Shown piece by piece: positions 1-11,648 of a DNA stretch of 64,000 nt (its first letter is position 1; each line of letters begins with the position of its first letter). A program made the translations under genes and the position numbers. A model generated the notes under the pieces. The model saw only the letters and a program-made list of their open reading frames with translations. It searched no databases and was not told the DNA's origin. The DNA comes from Flavobacteriales bacterium (GTDB lineage Bacteria; Bacteroidota; Bacteroidia; UBA10329): NCBI GenBank assembly GCA_016124845.1, contig WGMW01000029.1, forward strand, positions 59,099-123,098, given 5' to 3'.

Positions 1-306
1 GTCGGACAGGTCATCATCGAACCTGATTTCATGTTCTATGCTCCCAATGCCTTTACACCAAATGAGAACGGTAAAAACGATGGGTTCCGTGGCTACGGAG
101 AAGGCATTGATTGGGACACCTATAAGATGTCAATATTTGACCGTTGGGGAGAGTTGATCTACTATACCGAAGACATAAACGACCCGTGGGATGGAACATA
201 CAAAGGGGCACCCGTTCAAATGGCCGTTTATGTATGGAGGATAAAACTGAATGATGTGAAGGGAAATGACCACTCATACATTGGTCATGTTACACTACTG
301 AGGTAA
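1..306 (+). CDS. T9SS type B sorting-domain protein, C-terminal fragment (5' end outside window)
   Basis: Open from the first base in frame 1 to TAA at 304-306, so only the last 101 residues are visible. They form a complete gliding-motility-associated (type B) C-terminal sorting domain: 'FYAPNAFTPNENGKND' at the start, 'FDRWGELIYYT' in the middle, 'DPWDGTYKG' and the terminal 'IGHVTLLR'. In known systems this domain directs proteins through the outer membrane by the type IX secretion system and is replaced by, or attached to, the cell surface. The upstream cargo part cannot be identified. It strongly resembles the C-termini of the proteins ending at 22856 and 26255. Confidence 0.93.
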   Translation, partial: VGQVIIEPDFMFYAPNAFTPNENGKNDGFRGYGEGIDWDTYKMSIFDRWGELIYYTEDINDPWDGTYKGAPVQMAVYVWRIKLNDVKGNDHSYIGHVTLLR

Positions 307-364
307 GATCTGTCGGTAGAAAAGCGCGGATCTGCTTCTTAGATAACACCAATTTTACAACCGA

Positions 365-393
365 TTGAAAATTTCAACATTTATGTACATTTG
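365..393 (+). promoter_or_regulatory. Bacteroidota -33/-7 promoter of the collagen-like gene
   Basis: TTG at 365-367, 18 bases, then TACATTTG at 386-393, matching the Bacteroidota housekeeping pattern TTG-N17-23-TAnnTTTG. The box overlaps the alternative TTG codon at 391, so translation more likely begins at the ATG at 418, 24 bases downstream. Confidence 0.6.
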
Positions 394-417
394 GGACTTC
401 TTACAAAACCCCTATTC

Positions 418-1563
418 ATGAGAATGAATCTACGACTTCTTGTTTCGAGCATATTTACCCTCGTGCTATTCACGGTGGCTCAGGTATCCGCTCAGGATAA
501 CGTTGGTATTGGAACGACCACTCCTCACCCGAACTCGATTTTGGATGTGACCTCTGCTGAGAAAGGAATGCTGGTACCACGGGTCAATACGCTACAGCGA
601 TTGGGAATTGCCAACCCACCAACTACAACGCTACCCAATGATGCGCAAGGTCTGTTGGTATATGATATTGATCTGAACCAATTCTGTTACTGGGATGATG
701 CTACGGTTGACTGGATATGCTTCGGATCCGGTGGCTATGGAGCTACAGGACCAACTGGACCACAGGGACCTCAAGGGCCAAGCGGATCAAATGGCGTTAC
801 TGGCCCGACCGGTCCCCAAGGACCCACAGGGGTTGGTTTACAAGGACCTACAGGTCCGACCGGTCCTCAGGGACCTACGGGTCCTGTAACAGGTGTAACA
901 GGACCGACCGGACCAACCGGTGTGAATGGGGCTACTGGTCCCACCGGAGCCAATGGTCCTACTGGTGCTACGGGACCTGCCGGACCTGCCGGGCCTACTG
1001 GTCCTACCGGAGCCAACGGTACAACCGGACCGCAAGGACCTGCCGGACCAACTGGTGCTAATGGTTCCAACGGATCAACGGGTCCTCAAGGATCTCAGGG
1101 GCCTCAAGGACCACAAGGGCCTACTGGCCCTGCCGGAACTGGATCTCAGGTTTTCAGTACCACCGGAACAACCGATATCAGTATGAACTCAACTACGTTT
1201 ACAAGTACTGGGTTGTCGTTGACCTTCACTCCTACTACAAGTAATGGACTTGTGATGATGACCATTTCAGGACGTTCTGATCCGCAGGCATATCCAATTC
1301 AAAACGTCTTTGTTCGTGTCCTACTTGACGGAACACCGATCGGTGGTGCAAATACAACCGGTGAGGATTACGATGATGTCTACGGAGTTGCCACCACATG
1401 GTCACTTTCTTTCACTAAACCGGTAAGCATGACCGCAAACGTATCTCATACTCTGACGCTTGAATGGATGAGAACAGGTCTTTATACTGGAACGATCTAC
1501 TGTGAGCCTGCGACCTCTACAAATGGCACAAATCACAGAACACTAAGTGTTATCTGCTATTAA
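418..1563 (+). CDS. secreted collagen-like (Gly-X-Y repeat) protein
   Basis: 381 residues from ATG 418; a longer frame opening at TTG 391 would start inside the promoter. A signal peptide (about residues 1-26, ending 'AQVSAQ') is followed by '[16 protein letters not shown]...KGMLVPRV', a segment common at the N-terminus of Bacteroidota tail-fibre-like and collagen-like surface proteins. Residues about 108-242 are uninterrupted G-X-Y triplets rich in GPT, GPQ, GAN and GPA, able to form a collagen-type triple helix. The last ~140 residues are a beta-rich globular head that resembles C1q/TNF-like trimerisation heads in position and length, but I cannot assign a family. No T9SS sorting domain is seen. 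Probably a trimeric surface fibre; its binding partner is unknown. Confidence 0.85.
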   Translation: MRMNLRLLVSSIFTLVLFTVAQVSAQDNVGIGTTTPHPNSILDVTSAEKGMLVPRVNTLQRLGIANPPTTTLPNDAQGLLVYDIDLNQFCYWDDATVDWICFGSGGYGATGPTGPQGPQGPSGSNGVTGPTGPQGPTGVGLQGPTGPTGPQGPTGPVTGVTGPTGPTGVNGATGPTGANGPTGATGPAGPAGPTGPTGANGTTGPQGPAGPTGANGSNGSTGPQGSQGPQGPQGPTGPAGTGSQVFSTTGTTDISMNSTTFTSTGLSLTFTPTTSNGLVMMTISGRSDPQAYPIQNVFVRVLLDGTPIGGANTTGEDYDDVYGVATTWSLSFTKPVSMTANVSHTLTLEWMRTGLYTGTIYCEPATSTNGTNHRTLSVICY

Positions 1564-1581
1564 TTAATGATTGGTTTCTCA

Positions 1582-1860
1582 ATGAAGCACTACTTCACAT
1601 TCATTATCGCACTCTTGTTGGGAGGGTCGGCCATGGCTCAATCCACCAAAAAAGAAGCGCACATACGTAAAAGTGAAAATGTGGATGAAAAGGTCTCAAA
1701 AGAGGCTGCTACAACATCTGAAAATGTTACGGAGAAGAGAAGCCAAAGCGCTGAAAGCACTTCCGATAAGGAATCCGCTGCCCCAAATCGTGAGTTGATG
1801 GAAAAGCGTAGGAACGAAAGAAAAGTGGTTAACTCAAAAGAGGCTGCAACTCCAAAGTAG
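1582..1860 (+). CDS. small secreted Lys/Glu-rich protein of unknown function
   Basis: 92 residues from ATG 1582; an in-frame ATG at 1567 would add five residues before the hydrophobic core. Signal peptide 'MKHYFTFIIALLLGGSAMAQ', then a highly charged, low-complexity, probably disordered mature chain rich in K, E, S and N, with the motif 'SKEAAT' twice (near the middle and at the end). It starts 18 bases after the collagen-like gene and is followed by a strong terminator, so the two are probably co-transcribed. I recognise no family. Confidence 0.65.
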   Translation: MKHYFTFIIALLLGGSAMAQSTKKEAHIRKSENVDEKVSKEAATTSENVTEKRSQSAESTSDKESAAPNRELMEKRRNERKVVNSKEAATPK

Positions 1861-1877
1861 CTTTGAGAAAACAAAAG

Positions 1878-1913
1878 AGAAAGCCCCGATCAGATGTCTG
1901 ATCGGGGCTTTCT
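1878..1913. terminator. bidirectional intrinsic terminator between convergent genes
   Basis: Perfect 17-bp inverted repeat (1878-1894 and 1897-1913) with a TG loop, GC-rich core GCCCCGATCAGA, A-rich on one side and T-rich on the other. It lies between the + gene ending at 1860 and gyrB ending at 1941 and can serve both. Confidence 0.9.
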
Positions 1914-1940
1914 AATTTTGCAATGGTGTGGTTTCGCGAA

Positions 1941-3932
<1,992 letters not shown>

Positions 3933-3933
3933 T

Positions 3934-3941
3934 CAAAGATA
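3934..3941 (-). promoter_or_regulatory. -7 box of gyrB
   Basis: TATCTTTG on the minus strand, a perfect TAnnTTTG match, 26 bases upstream of the gyrB ATG. A TTTG lies about 24 bases further upstream, inside the hairpin loop at 3956-3980, slightly beyond the usual -33 spacing. Confidence 0.55.
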
Positions 3942-3955
3942 CCCAAAATAGACCC

Positions 3956-3980
3956 GAAAGCCGCGCAAACAGCGGCTTTC
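3956..3980 (-). terminator. terminator of the barrel/TPR operon
   Basis: Perfect 9-bp stem (GAAAGCCGC at 3956-3964, GCGGCTTTC at 3972-3980) with a 7-base loop, 46 bases after the stop codon at 4026 on the minus strand. The T-tract is weak. The hairpin directly precedes the gyrB promoter. Confidence 0.6.
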
Positions 3981-4025
3981 ACGCTTGAGGTTATCAACAA
4001 AAAGAGAGCAGTTTTACACAGTAGG

Positions 4026-5723
4026 TCAGAAGCTGAAATTCAGCCCCGCAATAAAGCTGAATCCTTGCATCTTGTATTGCTTCCAAACTTCATTGCGGTA
4101 GCCCGCAATATTTCGGAAATCGATGAAGGCTCCGAGCCATCTGCGGTAGCGATATTCCACCCCGATGCTGGCCTGCGCGTAGCCTTTGAGCGTTTGTGGT
4201 GTCATAGAGACAACACCCAACGAATCGGTGCTGAACGCCTGCACCACACGCGGTCCGAATGCGCTGATGGCCGCTTTGAAAATGAACTTGTCCTTGATGT
4301 TGTAATTACCTGAGAAGGTGAATCGGAAAGGTGACTGATGCCAAGGCTTGATGCTGTCGGTCGGCATGACGAACAAACGGTATTCCGCCTCCGCAACCAA
4401 TTGCAGTTTGCTCTTTAACTGGTAGCTCAGCGCACCTTTGAAACTGGTGGTTCGGACATCATGATACTCGGTCAGGAACTTATTGCCAATGCCGCCTGTG
4501 GTGTCGTTCACAAAGAACATCTGTTGCCCTGTGATGATCTCGGCCACCGACACATCGAACCCGATGCTGCGCGTAATGCTTCCTTTGAAACCACCATAAA
4601 TATTCAAGCGTTCCCAACTGTTGCTGAGTGCCTGATCGGTCTTGAAATATGGGTTGATCTGCGAGATGGAGCGCAATCCGTTACGCTGCACGCCACCTTT
4701 CGCGCCCACATAAAAGCGCAGAATGTCCTTCACAATAAAGTAGTGGAAATCCAACACTGGGAACACCAGCACTTTGGTGGTTGTGTCGTTCACATCCAAT
4801 GAAAGATTGACACCGAGGTCGATGGCCCAGCGTTCCCGCTTTGCTCTGAATTCGGGCTGAATGTACCAGATGAGGTTGTTGCTGTTGTAGCTTGGCTGCG
4901 CCAGATTGTAATAGTTGAAGGATGTTTTGATGAACATCTGCTCCTTCTTCACATTGAACGCCACACCGCCCACCAATGCCGCAAAATGCTCCTGCGCCTG
5001 AAAGTTGTCGCGCGTATAGCCGTAACCGACCGACAATTGATCCAACACGTTCAATTTCTTCTCTTGCAAGGATTTCAGATCAACATTGAGACCAACATGA
5101 TGGAACACCTGATGCAGACTGTCCTTCTGCACCGACTGCACGTTCCGAAACGTCACATCCTTGGTATCAAAACCGTAGTAATAGTTCTCATCCACGTCAT
5201 AATTCAACTTGCCTTCGAGCACATGCTTCTTCATAAAGTACTTGCCGAAACCTGTGATCCCCGCATCGGTGAAACCGAAATTCCGAACCTTGTTCAGCTT
5301 TGCGTACGAAGCATGATAACGTGCAAAGAAGCCTGCCTGATACTTCTTGCTGCGCAGACTGCTGAAACTCACCTCAGCAAATGGCATGGTGTAATTACCG
5401 AAACCGACCTTGGCAAAGCCGTTGTACAATTTCTGAAGCGGTTCGTTGCTCAGTTTGGCCGCTTGCAACGGCTCAGCCTCATACGTGACCTCTTTTGTCT
5501 TGTTGAGCACTTCGTAGTCCATTTTGGCCAGACTTGCCGTGTCGTGTTTCACTTCTGGCTTTGCCAAGATCTTTTTGGCATCGCGGGCCACAGGCCGATA
5601 GTTCTTTTTAATGGTGAAGCGAAGACTGTCCGGCAGCTGATCCGATTCGGTCTGCGCGAAGCTCTGCGAAGCAAAACTCATCGCCACCGACAACAGAATT
5701 ATATGGAAGATCCACTTTTTCAT
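4026..5723 (-). CDS. outer-membrane beta-barrel protein
   Basis: 565 residues with a signal peptide (about 1-23, 'SFASQSFAQ'). A short periplasmic segment (about 24-100) is followed by a long series of alternating amphipathic strands with aromatic ends ('GFGNYTMPFAEVSFSS', 'HVLEGKLNYDVDENYYYG') and finishes with a terminal aromatic strand 'FIAGLNFSF', the signal for BAM-dependent barrel assembly. No TonB plug or specific family can be named. Its start codon overlaps the stop of the upstream TPR gene by 4 bp (ATGA), so the two are translationally coupled and probably work together in the envelope. Confidence 0.75.
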   Translation of the reverse strand: MKKWIFHIILLSVAMSFASQSFAQTESDQLPDSLRFTIKKNYRPVARDAKKILAKPEVKHDTASLAKMDYEVLNKTKEVTYEAEPLQAAKLSNEPLQKLYNGFAKVGFGNYTMPFAEVSFSSLRSKKYQAGFFARYHASYAKLNKVRNFGFTDAGITGFGKYFMKKHVLEGKLNYDVDENYYYGFDTKDVTFRNVQSVQKDSLHQVFHHVGLNVDLKSLQEKKLNVLDQLSVGYGYTRDNFQAQEHFAALVGGVAFNVKKEQMFIKTSFNYYNLAQPSYNSNNLIWYIQPEFRAKRERWAIDLGVNLSLDVNDTTTKVLVFPVLDFHYFIVKDILRFYVGAKGGVQRNGLRSISQINPYFKTDQALSNSWERLNIYGGFKGSITRSIGFDVSVAEIITGQQMFFVNDTTGGIGNKFLTEYHDVRTTSFKGALSYQLKSKLQLVAEAEYRLFVMPTDSIKPWHQSPFRFTFSGNYNIKDKFIFKAAISAFGPRVVQAFSTDSLGVVSMTPQTLKGYAQASIGVEYRYRRWLGAFIDFRNIAGYRNEVWKQYKMQGFSFIAGLNFSF

Positions 5724-8700
5724 TCTTTCTCGAAATCGATCTGATATTCTTCGTCCGCATCAATGCTGTCCGCTTCGAATATCTCGTCACGCACCTTGCC
5801 TTCCTGCTCAAACTCAATGTTCCATTCTTCTCCGTCCTTGCGCTCTTCCAGTTTCGGTTGAGCGGCATTCAGTTCATCCAATTTGCGTTGTGCCTCTGCT
5901 TTCAATTCTCCCTGATAGTTATCCACCACGTTCTGCAAAGTGAGCTTCGCTTGGAACAGATCGCCTTGTTTCACATAGTTGTCGGCAAGCAACAGGAAGG
6001 ATTTTGAGATCCACTTTCCGTAGTTCGGGAAGATGTTCACCATCTCGAAAATGAGGCTCTGCGATTGTTCGTATTCCTCTTCCAGATAGTGGATGTACGC
6101 CAAGTTGTACATGGCCTCTGCTCCCACTTCGTTGTTCGATTCGAGCAGCGTTTCCTTGAAGCGTTCCTGCGCCAATCGGAGGTTGTTCTGCGCCAGCGCA
6201 CATTTTGCCGATGTCAACCGCGCCTCTCCGATCACCTCTTCAGGTACCTTGTCCGAACGGAGCAATTTCTCCGCATACTCGTTGGCCGCATCGAAATTAT
6301 TGAGTTTGTAGTTGCAGCGCATAAGTCCAGCACGTGCTTCCATCAGATTTTCAGCACTTTCGGCCACTTCTTCCAGCATGGTGAAACGAAGCAACGCATC
6401 GTTGTATTTCTGCTGGTACAGATAGATCTCCGATGCCGCCATCAGCGCCCGCTCGGTAAACGCATTCTTCTTAAAATCGAGCACACGGTCGTAGCCCGTG
6501 ATGGCCTCATCATACTTCTTGAGCTCCACAGCGGCTTCGCTTCGGTAGAAGTTTGCGTTGAGCACAAAATAGCCATGCGGGAACTTCTCCAGATACTTGC
6601 CGAATTCGGCCATGGCACCTTCCATATTTCCTTTCAGGAACATGAATTCCGCACTTTCATAATAAGAAGTGTCGAGTGCGCCCGTGGTGATGTCTGGGAA
6701 GTTATTCGCAGCCACATATTTCTCAAAACCAGGCACATCGCCCCGTTCCACGTAGATCTTCTGGATCTTCATCAACGCCTCTTTGGCCTCTTCCGTGGCA
6801 GGATAATTCTCTGCCACATCCTCGAACAACGGAAGTGCTGCCTCATCCAAACTTTGGTTGTAGAACAGCAGGCCTTTGTTCAGCTTGGCCTTGCGCACAT
6901 AGCTCGAATTCGGATGTTCGTTGATGACCTTATCGAAATACTTGACCGCCTCCGAACTGTTGTCGGTAAAGAAGTACGTTTCTGCGATCTCATACTTGGC
7001 ATCGGCCGCAAAATCGGTCTCCGGATAATTCTCCAGCATCGCCTTGAGCGTTTCCACTTTTGAGGCATTCTGCCCCTCAAGCCCATAGCAGACCGCTATC
7101 TGGAAAATGGCGTAATCCGTATCGAACTTGTTGTACTTGATGGCCTTGTCGTAGAACTCGATGGCGCGCTTGTTCTCCTTTTTCAGGTAGAATGCATCCG
7201 CAATTCGCAACAGACCGTCATTCACGCGCAGCGAATCGTGCTTTTCGTAATCCACAAACTTGCGGAACCAGTTGATGGCCTCATCCAGTTTCTCATTCTC
7301 GAAATACACGTACGCCAAGCCGTAATGCGCCAAGCCGAATTCGGGCAGATTGATGGCGCTCGGTGCTTCCATGAAAAGTTTGTAGTGCTCTTCGGCCGCT
7401 TTCCAACGCTGCATGCGCGCATACGCTTCGGCCTGCCAAAAAATGGCCTGGGCCGTGATGTCAGGGTTGACAGGATACTTGTCGGAACGCTTGAAGTAAT
7501 GCACCGCATTCTTGAAACGCAGGTCGTTGAAAAGCTCCGTTCCACGGACATAACTGATGCGCTGATAGGTTTCTTTCAAGGCATCATCCACGCGCTTCAT
7601 CTTATCGATGGACTTGATGGCATCCTCGTAATTGTGCGTGGTGAGATAGACCTTAAGCAGGAAATTGTACGCCTCATCCACGCGCTCGCTGTTCGGGTTC
7701 TTATCGATGTATTCCTCAAACGCCTGAACCGCCTCGTTGTACGGATCGTACGAAAGTTCGTAGGCCGTTTTGGCAAAATTGAACAGCGCATCTTCCTGAA
7801 TCTGCTTGTCGAACGCGTATTTAGATGCTGAACGGAACGCACCACGCGCTTCCATTTTGCGGTCCAGTTTCAGGTAGCAATCGCCCATGTGGTAATAGGC
7901 CAACTGCGCGAGTTCGTCCTCTTCGTCCGTTACCTGCTGGAAGTAGGTCAACGCCTTTTCATAATCACCTCCGCGATAGGCAGCGTACGCCAGTTTGTAG
8001 CGGTCATCACGGTTTCCACCCAATTCTGAAATGGCCATTTCCATTTCGGGAATCGCCTCTGCGTAGCGTTCCAAATTGTAGTACGCTTCGCCCAACATGC
8101 GATGGATCTCTCCGCTTTTAGCTTCGGAATAATCCTTTTCGAGCAGCGCTTTTCCGTAAGAGATGACATCTTCATTCCGACCTTGTCGGTAATAGATCTG
8201 CAGCACATAAAATGGCGCGACCTTTCCGAACAGTTTATCCGATTCGAGTTCCTGAAAACCTTTGAGTGCGGCATCGTTTCTACCTTCTCTATAAAGGATG
8301 TACGAACTGTAATACAACGCAGGCGAACGGTACTTCTGCCCACCGTTCACCACATGCGAAAGCGCTTCCTTGGAACGGTCGTACTCTTCTTGCATGAAAT
8401 GCGAATAGCCTTTCTTGAAGTAGAATTCCTCCAAATACTGCTCATCCAACTTGGTCGGATCGACCAGCTCAAACTGATCGAGAACAGACTTGTACCGCTT
8501 TTTGGTGAAGTAGTATGTGCCCAACTGGAAATTGGCCAGATTGATGAACGGATGTTCAGGATGATCGGCAATGAACGTGGTCATCAGGTTCTCGCCATCG
8601 CCATTGAACAGTTCCAACGCACATGATGCCTGATAATAAATGGCGTTCTCCTGCTGGATGCTTGGCAGCGCGCGATGATGCTGCAACGCGTTACCGAAAC

Positions 8701-8872
8701 GCTCCTGCGCCTGACCATATTTCTGCTTCTGATAGAGTTCGAGCGCTACGGCATATTCGCGTTCTGGCGAGACATCTGCCGAAACCCGCTGCGCGAAAAC
8801 GGACACGCTTGTCAGACATGCCAAAAGCACCGACAGCATCACTTTTCGAACCGCAGTTTGCCCCAAACTCAT
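5720..8872 (-). CDS. large periplasmic tetratricopeptide-repeat protein
   Basis: About 1050 residues from the ATG at 8872 ('MSLGQTAVRKVMLSVLLACL...SVFAQ' gives a clean signal peptide); the frame is open to 8920, but that adds a poor N-terminus. After the signal peptide the protein is almost entirely 34-residue TPR helices in tandem ('AYYHMGDCYLKLDRKMEARGAF', 'EAYNFLLKVYLTTHNYEDAI', 'ALMKIQKIYVERGD'), followed by an acidic tail ('DSIDADEEYQIDFEKE'). TPR arrays are protein-binding scaffolds. Coupling with the downstream barrel suggests an envelope complex, for example in outer-membrane or cell-division organisation, but no partner is shown by the sequence. The 123-bp gap to ftsE is divergent. 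Confidence 0.85.
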   Translation of the reverse strand: MSLGQTAVRKVMLSVLLACLTSVSVFAQRVSADVSPEREYAVALELYQKQKYGQAQERFGNALQHHRALPSIQQENAIYYQASCALELFNGDGENLMTTFIADHPEHPFINLANFQLGTYYFTKKRYKSVLDQFELVDPTKLDEQYLEEFYFKKGYSHFMQEEYDRSKEALSHVVNGGQKYRSPALYYSSYILYREGRNDAALKGFQELESDKLFGKVAPFYVLQIYYRQGRNEDVISYGKALLEKDYSEAKSGEIHRMLGEAYYNLERYAEAIPEMEMAISELGGNRDDRYKLAYAAYRGGDYEKALTYFQQVTDEEDELAQLAYYHMGDCYLKLDRKMEARGAFRSASKYAFDKQIQEDALFNFAKTAYELSYDPYNEAVQAFEEYIDKNPNSERVDEAYNFLLKVYLTTHNYEDAIKSIDKMKRVDDALKETYQRISYVRGTELFNDLRFKNAVHYFKRSDKYPVNPDITAQAIFWQAEAYARMQRWKAAEEHYKLFMEAPSAINLPEFGLAHYGLAYVYFENEKLDEAINWFRKFVDYEKHDSLRVNDGLLRIADAFYLKKENKRAIEFYDKAIKYNKFDTDYAIFQIAVCYGLEGQNASKVETLKAMLENYPETDFAADAKYEIAETYFFTDNSSEAVKYFDKVINEHPNSSYVRKAKLNKGLLFYNQSLDEAALPLFEDVAENYPATEEAKEALMKIQKIYVERGDVPGFEKYVAANNFPDITTGALDTSYYESAEFMFLKGNMEGAMAEFGKYLEKFPHGYFVLNANFYRSEAAVELKKYDEAITGYDRVLDFKKNAFTERALMAASEIYLYQQKYNDALLRFTMLEEVAESAENLMEARAGLMRCNYKLNNFDAANEYAEKLLRSDKVPEEVIGEARLTSAKCALAQNNLRLAQERFKETLLESNNEVGAEAMYNLAYIHYLEEEYEQSQSLIFEMVNIFPNYGKWISKSFLLLADNYVKQGDLFQAKLTLQNVVDNYQGELKAEAQRKLDELNAAQPKLEERKDGEEWNIEFEQEGKVRDEIFEADSIDADEEYQIDFEKE

Positions 8873-8977
8873 CCGTGCTAAATTATCGGGCATGCGGCCA
8901 GCCCTAAGCGGCATGCACAATACTTTTCAACGCGGGCGTGTTAAGAGAAGAGTACGCTTTTCACTTCCGTAGAATAT

Positions 8978-8985
8978 TAACTTTG
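8978..8985 (+). promoter_or_regulatory. -7 box of ftsE
   Basis: TAACTTTG, a perfect TAnnTTTG match, ending only 10 bases before the ATG at 8996. Transcription would start within about 5 bases of the start codon, so the mRNA may be nearly leaderless. No clear TTG -33 element. Confidence 0.5.
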
Positions 8986-8995
8986 GCACCTCCGC

Positions 8996-9700
8996 ATGGA
9001 AAACCAAGACCATATCATTCAGCTTTCGGACGTGACCGTTTTCATCCGCGACAACGCGGTTTTGAACAAGGTTTCGTTTGCCGTGGACAAAGGTGAGTTC
9101 ATCTATCTGATCGGTCGTACGGGAGCGGGAAAAAGCAGCCTGCTACGCACGCTTTATGCAGATCTTCCGCTGCGCGAAGGTGAAGGCTACGTGGCAGGAC
9201 ATGCATTGGCAGGAATCGGCCAGAAGGAAATTCCTTTTCTACGAAGAAAACTTGGGATCGTATTTCAGGATTTTCAGTTGCTGACAGACCGCTCGGTGGA
9301 GAAGAATCTGAAATTCGTGATGGAAGCCACAGGCTGGAAAGACAAGGCCAAAATGGACGAGCGTGTGGATGAAGTGCTTAAACTGGTGGACATCCCGTTG
9401 GTTTACAAGACCAAAATGCCGAACCAACTTTCGGGCGGTGAGCAGCAGCGTGTGGCCGTGGCGCGCGCGCTGATCAATCATCCCGAAGTCATTTTGGCCG
9501 ATGAGCCGACTGGAAATCTAGATCCCGAAACATCGGAAGGTATCCTACAACTGATGATCGATATCACGGAGACCGGAACAAGCGTGCTGCTTGCTACGCA
9601 CAACTATTCCTTTTTTAAAAAGCATCCGGCCCGCACCTTAAAATGCGAAAGCGGCTATGTGGTAGACACCTTACAAAAGGTCGGCCCGGAAGATTTCTGA
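8996..9700 (+). CDS. ftsE: FtsE-like ABC transporter ATPase
   Basis: 234 residues, the full length of a single ABC ATPase domain. Walker A 'GRTGAGKSS' (about residue 38), Q-loop 'VFQDFQLL', signature 'LSGGEQQR', Walker B 'VILADEPTGNLDP', and switch His in 'LLATHNYSF'. FtsE pairs with membrane protein FtsX to control peptidoglycan hydrolases at the division septum. No ftsX is adjacent here, which is common in Bacteroidota. A LolD-type lipoprotein exporter ATPase is the alternative, but the sequence reads as FtsE. Confidence 0.85.
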   Translation: MENQDHIIQLSDVTVFIRDNAVLNKVSFAVDKGEFIYLIGRTGAGKSSLLRTLYADLPLREGEGYVAGHALAGIGQKEIPFLRRKLGIVFQDFQLLTDRSVEKNLKFVMEATGWKDKAKMDERVDEVLKLVDIPLVYKTKMPNQLSGGEQQRVAVARALINHPEVILADEPTGNLDPETSEGILQLMIDITETGTSVLLATHNYSFFKKHPARTLKCESGYVVDTLQKVGPEDF

Positions 9701-9724
9701 GGAAATTCTGTCATCATCTTAACC

Positions 9725-9765
9725 AAACCTCACCTTAACGTTATGATTAGTGAACGTTGAGGTTT
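9725..9765. terminator. hairpin after ftsE
   Basis: Nested inverted repeat: AAACCTC (9725-9731) pairs with GAGGTTT (9759-9765), and AACGTT (9737-9742) with AACGTT (9753-9758), with a 5-base bulge. It may end ftsE transcription or stabilise the mRNA. No strong T-tract. Confidence 0.4.
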
Positions 9766-9796
9766 ACCTTCACGGATTCAAACCAAAATTCACCGA

Positions 9797-11542
9797 ATGA
9801 TGAAAAATCTACGCATTGCCGCAGCAACCGTTGGGTTGTCTGTACTTGGGTTATCGGCATGGGCCCAAAATCTATTCTTGGTGGAATCACCATCCAACAT
9901 TGCCGGATCTTACAACTTTACTGATTCTTACACAGCCGATGGCTGGGGTGCGAATCTGGACACGACCCATGTTACTGCGGAAGCGGCCTGGGCGTATGAT
10001 GATGGAACGTATGTTGACCCAACGAATGGTGCTGCTGGCGATTCTGCCTGTTGTGGCCCGATCATCAATACGGGTGACATCAACGGAAAGGTCGCTTTCC
10101 TTTATCGTGGAACTTGCAATTTCTCGTTGAAAGCGTACAGAGCACAGGCCGCAGGAGCGGTTGGCTGCGTCATCGTGAATAACGTTCCTGGAAACCTGAT
10201 CAACATGCTCTCTGGAGACAGCGCCAGCGCAATCACCATTCCAGTGATCTTTATCAGCGATGCCAATGGTGCTGCTCTTGCAGACTCCATTAACGCAGGT
10301 GGTGTTCAGGTTTTCATTGGAAATCCGAACGGTGTATTTGCCAACAACATCGGTGCTTACTCTGGCGATTTCGGAATGGCAAACAGCCAATCCATCCCTT
10401 CCACGTTTGTAAGCAACACAGGATACGAGGTTCCTATTGGAGCTTGGATCTTCAACTTCGGGTCAGCGGATGCAATAAACGCTGTTCTCTCTGCAACCAT
10501 TGACCGCGATGGAACTCAGGTCTACGATGAAAGCTCTGTCGGAGCGACCATCTCTCCCGGAGACAGCCTTTTTGTCTCATTGCCGAACTATTCGGAAACC
10601 ACATACGAGGAAGGTTTTTATACCATCACTTACAACATGGTTTCGGATGCGACCGATGACCTTCCATCGGACAATGTCAATACAGCATCTTTTTGGATCA
10701 ACGGCAACGGAGTGTACTCCAAGAGCCGTGTTGACCCGAACGATGGCCCTCAGGGTTCTGGCGGCCTTCGACCTGCAACCGGTACCGAATTTGAATGGTG
10801 TGTTGCCCTTCAGTCGCCAAATGCGTCAAGCATGCAGATCACAGGCATGACCTTCAACACATCTACCAACAATATCGACCTTACCACACAGTCGGTTCAG
10901 TTGGCCGTTTATGAGTGGAATGATCCGTTTGACGGAACTGCTGCCGCAACGTTCAACGACCTGACCGAACTGACGAACAACGAGTTTTACGACTATGCAG
11001 CAGACCTTCAAGGTGAGTTCGTTACCCACACATTCGCTCAACCGATCGACCTTATTGACGAGCAGAAGTATCTTGGCTGCGCCACCATCTTTATCGACAA
11101 TATGTTCTTGGGAGTTGATGGAAGCTTGGATTACAACACCACGTACGATGGCTACCCTACCGAACTGTTCTTCCCGCTCAATGACATAGATGGTGGAACC
11201 TGGTATGCCGGTGGTTTTGGAACGGACAACGTTCCTGCCATTATTCTGAACATGCAACTGGCAAACGGAATTGCTGATGAAGTGAAGGCTTCAGACGTCA
11301 AGCCATATCCGAACCCGACAAAAGAAATGATCAACATTCCGCTTGGCGTTGCCATGAACGGAAATGTTACGGTTACCGTTTTTGATATGGAAGGAAGAAT
11401 GGTGCTTTCAGAGAACCTTTGTCAGAACAACAGTACCAACATTCGCATGGATGTAAGTCAATTGGCAAGCGGAATGCACACATTCAAACTGCAGTTTGAA
11501 GACAACTCAACTACAACTTTCCGAGTTGTGATCGCAAAATAA
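9797..11542 (+). CDS. secreted PA-domain protein with T9SS type A sorting domain
   Basis: 581 residues. Signal peptide about 1-23 ('LSAWAQ'). A protease-associated (PA) domain spans roughly residues 80-190 ('GKVAFLYRGTCNFSLKAYRAQAAGAVGCVIVNN...ITIPVIFISDANGAAL'). The middle is beta-rich with no protease motif (no HExxH or GxSx seen), so a free-standing PA protein or a divergent metalloprotease relative is possible. The last ~85 residues are a type A sorting domain: 'KPYPNPTKEMINIPL', 'VFDMEGRMV', 'LASGMHTFKL'. Expected to be secreted by T9SS, with the sorting domain cleaved. MM start at 9797/9800. Followed by a strong terminator. Confidence 0.88.
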   Translation: MMKNLRIAAATVGLSVLGLSAWAQNLFLVESPSNIAGSYNFTDSYTADGWGANLDTTHVTAEAAWAYDDGTYVDPTNGAAGDSACCGPIINTGDINGKVAFLYRGTCNFSLKAYRAQAAGAVGCVIVNNVPGNLINMLSGDSASAITIPVIFISDANGAALADSINAGGVQVFIGNPNGVFANNIGAYSGDFGMANSQSIPSTFVSNTGYEVPIGAWIFNFGSADAINAVLSATIDRDGTQVYDESSVGATISPGDSLFVSLPNYSETTYEEGFYTITYNMVSDATDDLPSDNVNTASFWINGNGVYSKSRVDPNDGPQGSGGLRPATGTEFEWCVALQSPNASSMQITGMTFNTSTNNIDLTTQSVQLAVYEWNDPFDGTAAATFNDLTELTNNEFYDYAADLQGEFVTHTFAQPIDLIDEQKYLGCATIFIDNMFLGVDGSLDYNTTYDGYPTELFFPLNDIDGGTWYAGGFGTDNVPAIILNMQLANGIADEVKASDVKPYPNPTKEMINIPLGVAMNGNVTVTVFDMEGRMVLSENLCQNNSTNIRMDVSQLASGMHTFKLQFEDNSTTTFRVVIAK

Positions 11543-11565
11543 TCTGCGATAATTGAAAATTTCTG

Positions 11566-11595
11566 AGGCCGATCGAAGTTCGATCGGCCTTTTTT
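11566..11595 (+). terminator. intrinsic terminator
   Basis: Inverted repeat AGGCCGATCGAA / TTCGATCGGCCT (11566-11577, 11579-11590) followed directly by a T7 tract. Ends the PA-domain gene. A reading frame opening at 11553 would run through it, which argues against that start for the next gene. Confidence 0.92.
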
Positions 11596-11648
11596 ATGAA
11601 TTAAAGCCTTCGAAAGTTAATTTCACGGGGCAAATCAAAACATATCAA

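Noticed and set aside
695..1186. Extra frames inside the collagen-like gene
   Set aside because: Produced by the GGN-rich triplet repeat in other frames; no independent start signals.
5603..8907. Many + strand frames opposite the barrel and TPR genes
   Set aside because: Antisense shadows of GC-rich coding sequence without signal peptides, domains or promoters.
11553..11648. Longer N-terminus of the BNR-type protein
   Set aside because: It would be translated across a strong intrinsic terminator and would bury the signal peptide.
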